A program made the position numbers and the translations under genes. From positions 42,704 through 106,703 of the forward strand of contig WRJZ01000050.1 in NCBI GenBank assembly GCA_009778325.1: a stretch of 64,000 bases of DNA. Reading direction: 5' to 3'. Origin of the DNA: Candidatus Endomicrobium neocapritermitis. Its GTDB lineage: Bacteria; Elusimicrobiota; Endomicrobiia; Endomicrobiales; Endomicrobiaceae. Under the pieces are notes generated by a model, which did no database searches, had not been told where the DNA came from, and worked only from the letters and a program-made list of their open reading frames with translations. This document shows, in pieces, positions 8,537 through 16,365 of this stretch; positions within the stretch are counted from its first letter, which is position 1, and every line of letters begins with the position of its first letter.

Positions 8537-10873
8537 ATGAAACCTTCGGACAAAAAATATTTAAGGCTCGCCGCCATACTTTTGGCGGTGTGCCTTATTT
8601 TTGCTGCGGTTCGTTTTTGGCCGAGAGAGAGCCTGCTTCATAAATATTCTTTTTCAAGATCTTTCTTTTCAAGCGGCGGAGAGCTGTTGCGCTTTAACGT
8701 TTCGCACGACGATAAGTACAGAACATTTATCGCGCTTAAAGAAATACCGCAGAATCTTCAAGAAGCGGTTCTGCTTTACGAAGACAGATATTTTTATTAC
8801 CACCCGGGCATAAATCCCGTCTCGCTTATTAAAGGCTTTAACGAAACATTCATAAAAAAAGGCCGGCGGCAGGGTGCGTCCACAATCACAATGCAGACGG
8901 CGCGTATCATTTATAATTTAAACACCAAAACTTTAGCCGGCAAACTTAAACAGATTTTTTTAAGCCTGTGGCTTGAAATGCGCTACTCTAAAAAAGATAT
9001 TTTAGAAGCCTATCTAAACCTCGCGCCTTACGGCTACAATATAGAAGGCGCGCCTGCGGCCGCGCTTACTTATTTTAAAAAACGCATAGCCGATATAAAT
9101 CTTATACAGGCTTTAACGCTGGCTGTGATACCGCAAAATCCTAATCAAAGGCGCCCTGACACGCAAGACGGTTACGAAAATATGAAAGATCCGCGCGACG
9201 CGCTTTATAAAGAATGGATAAAAAAACATCCCGAAGATAAAGATAAGGAACATTTTATAACTATGCCGCTTGAAGTGTACGGCCCTGGGCACAGGCCATT
9301 TTACGCGCCGCACCTTGTAAATTATCTTGATTTCAGAAGCAACACAAGCGAAGTGTTTTCTTCCATAGACCTGCCGCTGCAAAAACTTTATGAAGAAAAA
9401 ATAGCCGAATATTTAAACCGCAACGCCTCAAAAGGCTTAAATAACGCTTCCGTCGTGCTGCTTGATATAAAAACTATGCAGGCGCGCGTTTTAGTGGGCT
9501 CTGCCGATTTTAATAATGATGATATTTCAGGGCAGATCAACGGCGTTACGTCTAAAAGAATGGCAGGTTCCGTGCTTAAAAGCTTTATATATGCCATAGC
9601 TCTTGATAAAGGGATTATACACCCGAGGACGCTTATGAAAGATACGCCGCAATATTTCGGAATTTTTGCGCCCGAAAATTCCGACAGGCAGTTCTCAGGT
9701 CCTGTTTTTGCAAAAGATGCTCTTATACATAGCCGCAATATTCCGGCTATGGAACTTGCGCTTAAAATAGGCATTGATGAGTTTTTGGAATTTTTGCGCC
9801 GCGGCGGCGTAAGCAGGCTAAAAACAGCCGACTACTACGGCATAAGCGCTGCCGTCGGCAGCCTTGATATAACTCCGCTTGAATGCGCGCGTTTATATGC
9901 TGCCGTTGCAAACTATGGAACTCTCAGAGAAATAAGTTTTACAAGAGATTCTTCCGAGTCTTCCGGCATCCGGCTTCTTACGCCTGAAGCGTCTTTTATA
10001 CTTTTTGATATGCTTTCTTCAAATCCGCCGCCAAAACCTTCTCTCAAAATATATGACAGTTACAAAACCTTAGTAAAGGTAGCATGGAAGACCGGCACTT
10101 CATATTCTTTCAAAGATGCGTGGGCTGCCGGAATTTTCGGCGATTACGCGCTTGTGGTGTGGGTGGGAAATTTTTCAGGCCAGGGCAATCCGTATTTCTG
10201 GGGAAGGACAGCCGCGGGAGAATTGTTTTTTGAGCTTGCCGCCCTTACGGTCAGAAATAAGCCTGAAGAGATTTTTTTGGAGATGTCTTCGGAAGGGCTT
10301 AACGTAAAAGAGGTGGAGGTATGCGCAACCTCGGGCGATTTGCCGTCCAGGTTCAGCCCTAAAACGGTTAAGGATTTTTTTATTCCGGGCGTGTCTCCGA
10401 TAAAAACGTCTGACGTGTACAGGCAGGTGATTATAGATAAAAAAACAGGTCTTCGCGCAAGCAGGTATAAAGAGGGCGAAACATATTATAAAGTATATGA
10501 GTTCTGGCCTAAAGAAATTTTGCTGTTATTTGAACAGGCCGGCATTAAAAAACAATCCATTCCGCGTTACATGCCCGGCTGCGACATTGAAGAAACGGCT
10601 CTCAGCGGTTTTGCGCCGGAGATAGTTTTACCAGTAAAAGACGTAATTTATTACGCGGACGCCGTCAACCCTTCGCGCAAAATAGCGCTTAAAGCAAGCG
10701 CCGATGCGGATGCGCGCAGCCTCTATTGGTTTATAGACGGTATTTTTGTCGGCAGCTCGAAAAACGGCGAGAGTTTATTTGTTCAAATGCAGCAGGGAAA
10801 CCACAAGATCCAAGTGTCAGACGACTTGGGCCGCCACTCATATTCATATATCACTGTAACGCTTGAAAATTAG
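8537..10873 (+). CDS. pbpC: penicillin-binding protein 1C (glycosyltransferase/transpeptidase)
   Basis: The 778-residue protein has an N-terminal membrane anchor (about residues 8-26). A GT51 glycosyltransferase domain follows, with the catalytic EDRYFYYHPG motif from Glu82. The transpeptidase domain carries all three active-site motifs: SVLK (Ser345, Lys348), SRN (399-401) and KTGTS (Lys518). The C-terminal region (about 680-778, ending in an Ig-like beta stretch) matches the extra domain typical of the PBP1C group. It polymerises and can cross-link peptidoglycan at the outer face of the inner membrane. The gene begins two bases after the alpha-2-macroglobulin stop, so the two are surely co-transcribed, as in the yfhM-pbpC pair of E. 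coli. Confidence 0.96.
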   Translation: MKPSDKKYLRLAAILLAVCLIFAAVRFWPRESLLHKYSFSRSFFSSGGELLRFNVSHDDKYRTFIALKEIPQNLQEAVLLYEDRYFYYHPGINPVSLIKGFNETFIKKGRRQGASTITMQTARIIYNLNTKTLAGKLKQIFLSLWLEMRYSKKDILEAYLNLAPYGYNIEGAPAAALTYFKKRIADINLIQALTLAVIPQNPNQRRPDTQDGYENMKDPRDALYKEWIKKHPEDKDKEHFITMPLEVYGPGHRPFYAPHLVNYLDFRSNTSEVFSSIDLPLQKLYEEKIAEYLNRNASKGLNNASVVLLDIKTMQARVLVGSADFNNDDISGQINGVTSKRMAGSVLKSFIYAIALDKGIIHPRTLMKDTPQYFGIFAPENSDRQFSGPVFAKDALIHSRNIPAMELALKIGIDEFLEFLRRGGVSRLKTADYYGISAAVGSLDITPLECARLYAAVANYGTLREISFTRDSSESSGIRLLTPEASFILFDMLSSNPPPKPSLKIYDSYKTLVKVAWKTGTSYSFKDAWAAGIFGDYALVVWVGNFSGQGNPYFWGRTAAGELFFELAALTVRNKPEEIFLEMSSEGLNVKEVEVCATSGDLPSRFSPKTVKDFFIPGVSPIKTSDVYRQVIIDKKTGLRASRYKEGETYYKVYEFWPKEILLLFEQAGIKKQSIPRYMPGCDIEETALSGFAPEIVLPVKDVIYYADAVNPSRKIALKASADADARSLYWFIDGIFVGSSKNGESLFVQMQQGNHKIQVSDDLGRHSYSYITVTLEN

Positions 10874-10984
10874 CAAAAAATTATAGCGTATAATAAATGG
10901 GGTTTCTCTAAAAACCATATTACGGTCGTGTCCACGGCAAACGCATGAAAGCCATTGCAGTTTTAGTTTGTCGTCGTGGCAGTT

Positions 10985-11119
10985 ACCCTCGCCCCTTGCG
11001 GGAGAGGGCAGGGTGAGTGTTTGCCGTTAGTATGAATTAACGGCAAATGAAAATATCTTCTACGACAACGGCAACCCCTCACCCGTCCTTCGGGCACCCT
11101 CTCCCGCAAGGGGCGAGAG
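10985..11119. repeat. GC-rich inverted repeat of the CTCGCCCCTTGCGGGAGAGGG type
   Basis: A 21-bp arm CTCGCCCCTTGCGGGAGAGGG (from 10989) has its exact complement ending near 11117. The right half also carries a small hairpin CCCG-TCCTT-CGGG. Flanks contain GCCGTTA and TTAACGGCA, as in the heptad elements. This type is widespread in bacterial intergenic DNA and is clearly GC-richer than its surroundings. A shorter copy lies inside the helicase gene near 50.85 kb. Together with AT-rich flanks it fills the 327-base gap between pbpC and hisD; only the hisD promoter is otherwise seen there. Confidence 0.85.
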
Positions 11120-11164
11120 AACAGTCCGCTTTTAATTTTGAAATGACATTTAGAGATTGTCATA

Positions 11165-11193
11165 TTGTGAAAACTCTTTGGTTTTTGTATAAT
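11165..11193 (+). promoter_or_regulatory. sigma-70 type promoter of hisD, probably giving a leaderless mRNA
   Basis: TTGTGA at 11165-11170 and TATAAT at 11188-11193 are separated by 17 bases. The expected transcription start (about seven bases after the -10 box) falls at 11200-11201, the first base of the hisD ATG. No Shine-Dalgarno sequence precedes that ATG, consistent with a leaderless transcript. Confidence 0.7.
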
Positions 11194-11200
11194 TTTACGA

Positions 11201-12427
11201 ATGAACGGCAATGAAATTTCTTCATCTGTTTTTAATATAATCCAAGACATAAGGAAAAACGGGGATAAAGCTGTTTTTAAATACCTTAAAATGTTTGACG
11301 GTATTGATTTGTCAAAAGAAGGGTATAAGACAGCGCAAAAAACAATCGGCGATGCGGCAAAAAATGTTTCTCCTGAGCTGAAAAGGGCGGTAAAGGCTTC
11401 ATATAAGAATATTCTTGCCTTTCATAAGAGGGAAAATCTCCAAATAAAAAAAATCTGGAAAATCGGCAGAAAAGGATTTATAACGGGACAGTTTTACAAT
11501 CCTGTTGAATCCGCAGGAGTATATGTCCCTGGCGGGCGTTTTTCTTACCCTTCTAGCGTGCTGATGTCTGTTTTGCCTGCGATTGCGGCCGGGGTGAAGA
11601 GAATAATTATAACGACTCCGCCAAAAAAAATGAGCAATGAAGTTCTTTTCGCGGCGCAGTTGTGCGGAGTAAAGGAAATATATTGCATAGGCGGAGCATC
11701 GGCAATAGCGGCAATGGCGTACGGTACGGAAAAATTAAAAAAAGTCGATATAATTGTAGGACCAGGAAACGCATATGTTAATGAAGCAAAAAGACAGGTT
11801 TTCGGGCAGGTAGGGATAGATTCTCTTGCAGGGCCAAGCGAAGTCGCAATAGTGGCGGATAAAGATGTTCCCGTTGATTATGCCGTAAATGATATAATGG
11901 CTCAGGTTGAGCATGATCCTATGGCCAAGGCATATTTGTTTTGCGAAAGCAGAGAAAAAACCGAAAAAATAAAAAAAGCTTTGCCGAAAGAAGCTTTTAA
12001 ACAGCTTAAAATAGAAGTTTGTACTTTGGAAAAGGCTATGGAAAAGGTAAACGGCATAGCCCCGGAGCATTTGGAGCTCCTTGTTAAAAATCCTGGAGCT
12101 TTGGTAAAAAAAGTAAAAAATGCCGGCGCTGTTTTCGCAGGATACCAGACGCCTACGGCGTCAGGGGATTATTGGGCGGGTCCGTCGCATGTTTTACCTA
12201 CGGCAGGTTCGGCAAAATTTGCAAGCGGTTTGTCCGTGATGTCGTTTTTGAAAAGAACAAGTTATATTGAAATGAATAAAAATAATAAAAAAGCTTATAA
12301 AGAGATAATGGATTTTGCCGCGGCAGAGGGATTAGAGTTTCATAAAAAGTCGGCAGAGATAAGACAGAGTTCAAAGTGCAAAGTTCAGAGTTCAAATCAG
12401 GAGTTTTCGCAAAGCGAAAACCTATAA
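11201..12427 (+). CDS. hisD: histidinol dehydrogenase
   Basis: The protein catalyses the last two oxidations of histidine synthesis (L-histidinol to L-histidine, NAD-linked, zinc-dependent). Recognisable segments are VYVPGGRFSYPSSVLM, the GPGNAYVNEAKR loop, LAGPSEVAIVAD, the catalytic APEHLE motif, GPSHVLPTAGSAKFASGLSV and the C-terminal EFHKKSAEIR with the terminal zinc-ligand histidine. The family protein ends about there; the remaining residues (QSSKCKVQSSNQEFSQSENL) are encoded by a heptad repeat element, which also supplies the stop codon. Length 408 against about 430 in E. coli, mainly because of a shorter N-terminus. It heads a run of his genes, with a promoter directly upstream and no ribosome-binding site. 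Confidence 0.96.
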   Translation: MNGNEISSSVFNIIQDIRKNGDKAVFKYLKMFDGIDLSKEGYKTAQKTIGDAAKNVSPELKRAVKASYKNILAFHKRENLQIKKIWKIGRKGFITGQFYNPVESAGVYVPGGRFSYPSSVLMSVLPAIAAGVKRIIITTPPKKMSNEVLFAAQLCGVKEIYCIGGASAIAAMAYGTEKLKKVDIIVGPGNAYVNEAKRQVFGQVGIDSLAGPSEVAIVADKDVPVDYAVNDIMAQVEHDPMAKAYLFCESREKTEKIKKALPKEAFKQLKIEVCTLEKAMEKVNGIAPEHLELLVKNPGALVKKVKNAGAVFAGYQTPTASGDYWAGPSHVLPTAGSAKFASGLSVMSFLKRTSYIEMNKNNKKAYKEIMDFAAAEGLEFHKKSAEIRQSSKCKVQSSNQEFSQSENL

Positions 12428-12483
12428 TAAGTTTCGCCGGTGGCGAAACACCATATTTGAACTCTGAACTCTGAACTTTGTCG
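12368..12483. repeat. heptad-armed hairpin element overlapping the 3' end of hisD
   Basis: Left arm CAAAGTTCAGAGTTCAAAT (12379-12397) pairs with the right arm ending at 12480, which has one extra 7-base unit. Two mini-hairpins lie between: GTTTTCGCAAAGCGAAAAC (12403-12421) and GTTTCGCCGGTGGCGAAAC (12431-12449). The element encodes the last 20 codons and the stop of hisD, and its right flank (GTTAGAAAGGGG) provides the ribosome-binding site of the next gene. Confidence 0.9.
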
Positions 12484-12502
12484 TTAGAAAGGGGTGAAAA
12501 AA

Positions 12503-12709
12503 ATGAAAGTTGATTTAACGCAGAAAGAAATGGAATATATACTTTTTTTAATAAGCGAGCCGTCCGGCGATTCTGACGGCGGCAGAGAATCCGACGAGTA
12601 TACTATTGACGAGCTTGCGCTGATGGACAAACTCGAAAACGCGTTAAGGCTTTTGGAAATAAAAGAGCTCGGGCTTGGAGCAGCCGTAAAAAATAAGCAG
12701 CTTAATTAA
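12503..12709 (+). CDS. small acidic protein of unknown function
   Basis: A 68-residue protein beginning MKVDLTQKEMEYILFLISEP. An earlier in-frame GTG at 12494 is possible, but AAAGGGG at 12488-12494 is well spaced for the ATG at 12503. Two helices can be imagined: residues 5-18 and a Leu-rich amphipathic stretch (ELALMDKLENALRLLEIKEL). No family is recognised. It lies between hisD and hisB, and its site and spacing suggest that it is translated with the his genes, but nothing ties it to histidine synthesis. Confidence 0.7.
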   Translation: MKVDLTQKEMEYILFLISEPSGDSDGGRESDEYTIDELALMDKLENALRLLEIKELGLGAAVKNKQLN

Positions 12710-12728
12710 AAACAGGATAAATTGAAAA

Positions 12729-13313
12729 ATGAAGCATAGAAAATCAAAAATCATCAGAAAAACAAATGAAACGAATGTTGAGGTTGAGATAAATCTTGAT
12801 AAATCCTCAAAACCTCAAATTTCAACTTCTATAGGTTTTATGGACCATATGCTTGATTTGTTCGCGGCGCATGCCGGGATTTTTCTTAAAATCAAAGCTT
12901 CGGGAGACACTCATATTGACGATCATCATTTGGTTGAAGATATAGGGATTACTACGGGAAAAGCTTTGAAAGAAGCATTGGGCGACAAAAAGGGAATTAC
13001 GCGTTACGGACATTTTCTTTTGCCTATGGATGAAGCTTTAGCTTATGTTGCTTTGGATTTGTCCGGAAGGTTTCTTCTCAGCTATGAAGCTGAAATTCAG
13101 TTTCAAAAAACCGGTTTCAATTATGATTTAATACAGGAGTTTTTTTACGCTCTGGCTTACAACGCGGGCATAACGCTGCATATTAAAATGATAAAAGGCA
13201 GAAATAATCATCATATAGCGGAATCGATGTTTAAAGGTTTAGGAAGAGCTTTGGGGCAGGCAGTTTCATATTCAAAAAGCAAACGGATTCCTTCTACGAA
13301 AGGCGTTCTTTAA
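12729..13313 (+). CDS. hisB: imidazoleglycerol-phosphate dehydratase
   Basis: The 194-residue monofunctional enzyme removes water from imidazole glycerol phosphate to give imidazole acetol phosphate in histidine synthesis. It contains the manganese-binding histidine clusters of the family: DHMLDLFAAH, DDHHLVEDIGITTGKAL and NNHHIAESMFKGLGRAL. The C-terminal SKSKRIPSTKGVL is also typical. There is no phosphatase domain, unlike the E. coli bifunctional protein. The gene starts 19 bases after the small upstream gene; a 35-bp-armed repeat separates it from hisA. Confidence 0.97.
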   Translation: MKHRKSKIIRKTNETNVEVEINLDKSSKPQISTSIGFMDHMLDLFAAHAGIFLKIKASGDTHIDDHHLVEDIGITTGKALKEALGDKKGITRYGHFLLPMDEALAYVALDLSGRFLLSYEAEIQFQKTGFNYDLIQEFFYALAYNAGITLHIKMIKGRNNHHIAESMFKGLGRALGQAVSYSKSKRIPSTKGVL

Positions 13314-13315
13314 AA

Positions 13316-13419
13316 CGGCAATTAGACGGCAATTACAAATTACGAATTACGAATTACGAATCAAAGACAAAAGCAGTTCTGCCGTTGATTCGTAATTCGT
13401 AATTCGTAATTCGTAATTG
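13316..13419. repeat. heptad-armed inverted repeat, ATTACGA type, 35-bp arms
   Basis: Left arm 13330-13364 and right arm 13385-13419 match over 35 bases with one mismatch; both are runs of the 7-base unit ATTACGA/TTCGTAA. The stop of hisB is followed directly by AACGGCA, and CGGCAATTA occurs twice at the left end, as if the edge had been duplicated. The loop contains CAAAGACAAAAG. No mini-hairpins of the GTTTTCGC type are present. Confidence 0.9.
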
Positions 13420-13439
13420 TATTTATATAGGGGTAAAAA

Positions 13440-14183
13440 ATGATTGTAATTCCGGCGGTTGACATCAGGCAGGGCAATTCTGTCATGCTTAAACAGGGGA
13501 AACTTGAGGACGAAACCGTGCACTCAACAGACCCGGTATTTATGGCTAAACTTTGGAAAGCCAAAGGAGCCGAAAGAATTCACGTTATAGATTTGGACGG
13601 TTCGTTTAACGGGACGACCCAAAACCAAGAAATAATTAAAAAAATATGCGAATCGGTTGATATTCCCGTGCAGGTCGGCGGCGGGATAAGAGACATGAAA
13701 AGAGTTGACGAGATTTTTAAAATGGGCGCTTCATACGTGATTTTGGGCACGGTGGCAGTATATAATCCGGAAATTGTCAGGCAGGCGGTTGAAAAATACG
13801 GCTCAAAGAAAATAATAGTCGCTGTTGACGCGAAAGACGGAAAAGTGGCGATAGGCGGATGGAAAGACGTAACGCCGGTTTCCGCTTTGGATTTAATAGA
13901 AAAACTTAAGACTTTCGGCGTGGAAGAGATAATTTATACCGATATAGCTAGAGACGGCATGCTTTCAGGCCCTGATTTTGAAGGATTAAAAAAAATATCA
14001 AAAAGCGGAATGAGAATAATAGTTTCAGGCGGAATTACTACAGTTGAAGATATTATAAAGCTTAAAGAGTATGAAAAAGACGGGGTTTTCGGCGCAATCG
14101 TAGGAAGCGCTTTATATACTGACAATTTCAAGCTTGAAGATGCAATAAGAACGCTTGAATCCATGGAAAATAAAGGAAAATAA
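13440..14183 (+). CDS. hisA: ProFAR isomerase (phosphoribosylformimino-AICAR-phosphate isomerase)
   Basis: A 247-residue (beta/alpha)8 barrel that opens the ribose of ProFAR to PRFAR in histidine synthesis. N-terminal [17 protein letters not shown] carries the catalytic Asp8. The second catalytic Asp lies in [14 protein letters not shown] or the [12 protein letters not shown] loop. Phosphate-binding glycine loops (VQVGGGIRD and IIVSGGITT) are present. Length is normal. hisA is followed immediately by hisF, one base after its stop, so the two are translated together. Confidence 0.97.
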   Translation: MIVIPAVDIRQGNSVMLKQGKLEDETVHSTDPVFMAKLWKAKGAERIHVIDLDGSFNGTTQNQEIIKKICESVDIPVQVGGGIRDMKRVDEIFKMGASYVILGTVAVYNPEIVRQAVEKYGSKKIIVAVDAKDGKVAIGGWKDVTPVSALDLIEKLKTFGVEEIIYTDIARDGMLSGPDFEGLKKISKSGMRIIVSGGITTVEDIIKLKEYEKDGVFGAIVGSALYTDNFKLEDAIRTLESMENKGK

Positions 14184-14184
14184 T

Positions 14185-14937
14185 ATGCCGATAATAAGAG
14201 TTATACCTTGTTTGGACGTAAATAAAGGAAGAGTGGTAAAAGGCACGAATTTTGTTAATCTCAAAGACGCCGGCGATCCGGTTGAAATTGCAGAAAGATA
14301 TAATGCGGAAGGCGCCGACGAGCTTGTGTTTTTAGATATAACAGCTACAACCGAAGAAAGAAATACGACTGTGGATTTAGTTAAAAGAACGGCTGAAAAA
14401 GTTTTCATACCGCTGACTGTCGGCGGCGGGATAAGAACCGTGGAAGACATAAGAAATCTTTTAAATGCCGGTGCGGACAAAGTGTCGCTGAATACATCGG
14501 CTGTTAAAAATCCCGAAATTATAAAAGAAGCCTCTGAAAAATTCGGTAAGGAGCGCATAATAAGCGCGATTGACGCAAAAAAGACGGGCGAAAATAAATG
14601 GAATGTTTTGATTAACGGCGGGCAAGTTGATGCCGGGCTTGATGTTGTGGAATGGGCAAAAAAAGTGACGGAGCTCGGCGCAGGGGAAATTCTTCTTACA
14701 AGCTTGGATAAGGACGGTACAAAAGACGGGTATGATCTGGAACTTATTAAGGCCGTGTCAGACGCCGTAAGCGTGCCTGTAATAGCTTCCGGCGGAGCAG
14801 GAAAAGTAGAGCATTTTGCCGATGCCTGCACATGTGGCGCTTCGGCTGTTTTAGCCGCGTCATTGTTTCATTACAAAGAATTGACAATAAAAGACGTAAA
14901 AAAACATTTAAAATCTAAAAATATACCGGTAAAGTAA
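14185..14937 (+). CDS. hisF: imidazole glycerol phosphate synthase, cyclase subunit
   Basis: This 250-residue barrel makes imidazole glycerol phosphate and AICAR from PRFAR and ammonia. [20 protein letters not shown] contains catalytic Asp11; [15 protein letters not shown] contains the second catalytic Asp. VGGGIR and ASGGAGK bind phosphate. An in-frame ATG at 14155 would overlap hisA; the ATG at 14185 has AAAGG seven bases upstream and gives the family N-terminus, so it is chosen. The glutaminase partner HisH is not in this window, so ammonia supply must come from a hisH elsewhere. Confidence 0.96.
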   Translation: MPIIRVIPCLDVNKGRVVKGTNFVNLKDAGDPVEIAERYNAEGADELVFLDITATTEERNTTVDLVKRTAEKVFIPLTVGGGIRTVEDIRNLLNAGADKVSLNTSAVKNPEIIKEASEKFGKERIISAIDAKKTGENKWNVLINGGQVDAGLDVVEWAKKVTELGAGEILLTSLDKDGTKDGYDLELIKAVSDAVSVPVIASGGAGKVEHFADACTCGASAVLAASLFHYKELTIKDVKKHLKSKNIPVK

Positions 14938-14940
14938 AAA

Positions 14941-15065
14941 GGCAGATAATAGAGTATAGAGAATAGAGTTTAAATAAAGTGTTTTCGCGAAGCGAAAACT
15001 TATAAACAGGTTTCGGCAAAGCCGAAACACAATAACTATTCTCTATTATCTATTCTCTGCCGTTA
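14941..15065. repeat. heptad-armed hairpin element, AGAATAG type
   Basis: Arms made of AGAATAG-like units (left 14941-14970, right about 15035-15060) enclose GTTTTCGCGAAGCGAAAAC (14981-14999) and GTTTCGGCAAAGCCGAAAC (15010-15028). The left edge is AAAGGCA just after the hisF stop; the right edge is TGCCGTTAAAAAGGGG, which contains the ribosome-binding site of hisI. Confidence 0.9.
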
Positions 15066-15079
15066 AAAAGGGGTTTATA

Positions 15080-15469
15080 GTGGAAAAAGTGATTAAAGCT
15101 TTGAAATTTGACGACAAAGGGTTGATTCCCGTTGTGGTACAGGACTGGAAAGATAATGCTGTTTTAATGGTTGCTTATATGAATAAAGAAGCGGTCAAAA
15201 GAACTTTAAAGACAAAAAAAGCTACGTTCTGGAGCCGTTCAAGGCAGTCTTTTTGGGTTAAAGGCGAAAGCTCGGGAAATATACAAAAAGTTAAAGAATT
15301 TTATTATGACTGCGACGGCGACTGCATTGTTATAAAAGTACAGCAGATTGGCGGAGCAGCATGCCATACCGGGCACAGAAGCTGTTTTTTTACAAAGGTG
15401 ACATCCTCGGGAAATACGAAAACCGTAGGAAAGAAGCTGTTTGATCCGGAAAAAGTTTATAAAAAATAG
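15080..15469 (+). CDS. hisI: phosphoribosyl-AMP cyclohydrolase
   Basis: A 129-residue enzyme that opens the adenine ring of PR-AMP in histidine synthesis. The family motifs [30 protein letters not shown] and the metal-binding CDGDC and [11 protein letters not shown] cysteine/aspartate set are present. Only the HisI part is encoded; the HisE pyrophosphohydrolase domain found fused in enterobacteria is missing and must be elsewhere. The start is a GTG with AAGGGG nine bases upstream, contributed by the right edge of the preceding repeat. Confidence 0.95.
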   Translation: MEKVIKALKFDDKGLIPVVVQDWKDNAVLMVAYMNKEAVKRTLKTKKATFWSRSRQSFWVKGESSGNIQKVKEFYYDCDGDCIVIKVQQIGGAACHTGHRSCFFTKVTSSGNTKTVGKKLFDPEKVYKK

Positions 15470-15583
15470 TTAGTAGTTAGCAGTGAGTAGTTAGTAGTTG
15501 TCGTGCGGGACTTTGTCCCGCTTGTTGATAGGCGCGCAAAGCGCGTTCAATAATTACTCACTACTCACTATTCACTACTAACT
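15468..15583. repeat. heptad-armed hairpin element, TAGTTAG type
   Basis: Left arm of TAGTTAG/AGCAGTG units (15468-15498) overlaps the hisI stop codon; the right arm (15556-15583) is its imperfect complement. Two mini-hairpins lie between, GCGGGAC-TTT-GTCCCGC (15505-15521) and a GCGCGCAAAGCGCG palindrome near 15532-15546. They differ in sequence from the usual GTTTTCGC pair but are in the same place. Confidence 0.85.
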
Positions 15584-15593
15584 GGAGTTTGAT

Positions 15594-16223
15594 ATGGCAA
15601 AAGTTAAAATATGCGGGCTTGCGAATTATAATGATGCTCTTGACGCGACAAATTTGGGAGCTGATTTTTTGGGATTTCATTTTATAAAAGAGTCTCCGAA
15701 AAAGGTGTCTGAAAAACTTGTTATAGACATAGTTTCAAAGCTTCCTCCGTTCGTGACTCCGGTTGGGGTTTTCGCAAATGAAGATCAAAAAGCAATTGCT
15801 AAAATCGTAAAAAAATGCGGATTAAAAAATGTCCAGTTTAACGGAGATGAAGCTCCTGAATTTTGTAAAGCCGCTCAGGAAGGGCTCAGGGTCAAAGTGT
15901 TCAAATACTTTAAGCTTGAAGGCGATGAGTCTTCTTTGTTAAAAATGCAGCCGTATATCGGACATGTCGATTATTTTATTATTGATGTTTCTTATATTGA
16001 CGGTGAAACGGTAAAGTATAATTTTGCGCTTGCTTCAAAAGCGGCGGAGCTTAAAGTTCCTGTTTTTATATCGGGAAGTCTTACTCCTGAAGATGTTGAA
16101 AATGCGTTGGAAATCGCTGCTCCTTTCGGTTTAGACGCCGATACGGGAATAGAGCGCCTTCCAAAAAGAAAAGATTATGACAAAATGAATGCATTTATAA
16201 GATATACTCACGGACTTAAATAA
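15594..16223 (+). CDS. trpF: phosphoribosylanthranilate isomerase
   Basis: A 209-residue barrel with the family N-terminus VKICGLANYNDA (general-base Cys7), the VGVFANED strand, VQFNGDEAPEFC (usually VQLHGDE) and the C-terminal phosphate site (GLDADTGIERLPKRKDYDKM). It converts phosphoribosylanthranilate to CdRP in tryptophan synthesis. No other trp gene is in the window, so it is an orphan in a his/lipid neighbourhood. The usual His of the QLHG motif is Asn here, and DSxSGVE reads DADTGIE, so the sequence is somewhat diverged. A different sugar-isomerase role cannot be excluded. Confidence 0.85.
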   Translation: MAKVKICGLANYNDALDATNLGADFLGFHFIKESPKKVSEKLVIDIVSKLPPFVTPVGVFANEDQKAIAKIVKKCGLKNVQFNGDEAPEFCKAAQEGLRVKVFKYFKLEGDESSLLKMQPYIGHVDYFIIDVSYIDGETVKYNFALASKAAELKVPVFISGSLTPEDVENALEIAAPFGLDADTGIERLPKRKDYDKMNAFIRYTHGLK

Positions 16224-16351
16224 AGGCAATTAATAAGTAATAATTAACAAGTAACAATTTTTGTGTTTTTGCAAAGCAAAAACTTATAAATAGGTTTCGC
16301 CTGCGGCGAAACTCCATAATTGTTAACTGTTATTTGTTAATTGTTAATTAT
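16224..16351. repeat. heptad-armed hairpin element, TTAACAA type
   Basis: Left arm of TAATTAACAAGTAACAAT units directly follows the trpF stop (TAA-AGGCA); the right arm (about 16317-16350) is its imperfect complement. The core holds GTTTTTGCAAAGCAAAAAC (16265-16283) and GTTTCGCCTGCGGCGAAAC (16294-16312). Compensated changes in the first stem (TTTTTGC/GCAAAAA) show that pairing is kept. Confidence 0.88.
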
Positions 16352-16365
16352 TTAAGAGGGATAAA

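Noticed and set aside
14112..14831. 239-codon frame antisense to hisF; similar long antisense frames inside accD and cpaF
   Set aside because: All mirror strong coding genes on the plus strand and are rich in Ser/Pro, typical of complementary-strand artefacts.
12368..16351. Repeated hairpins considered as a CRISPR array
   Set aside because: Repeat period is seven bases with no unique spacers of uniform length, and copies are spread through separate gaps; no cas gene is present.
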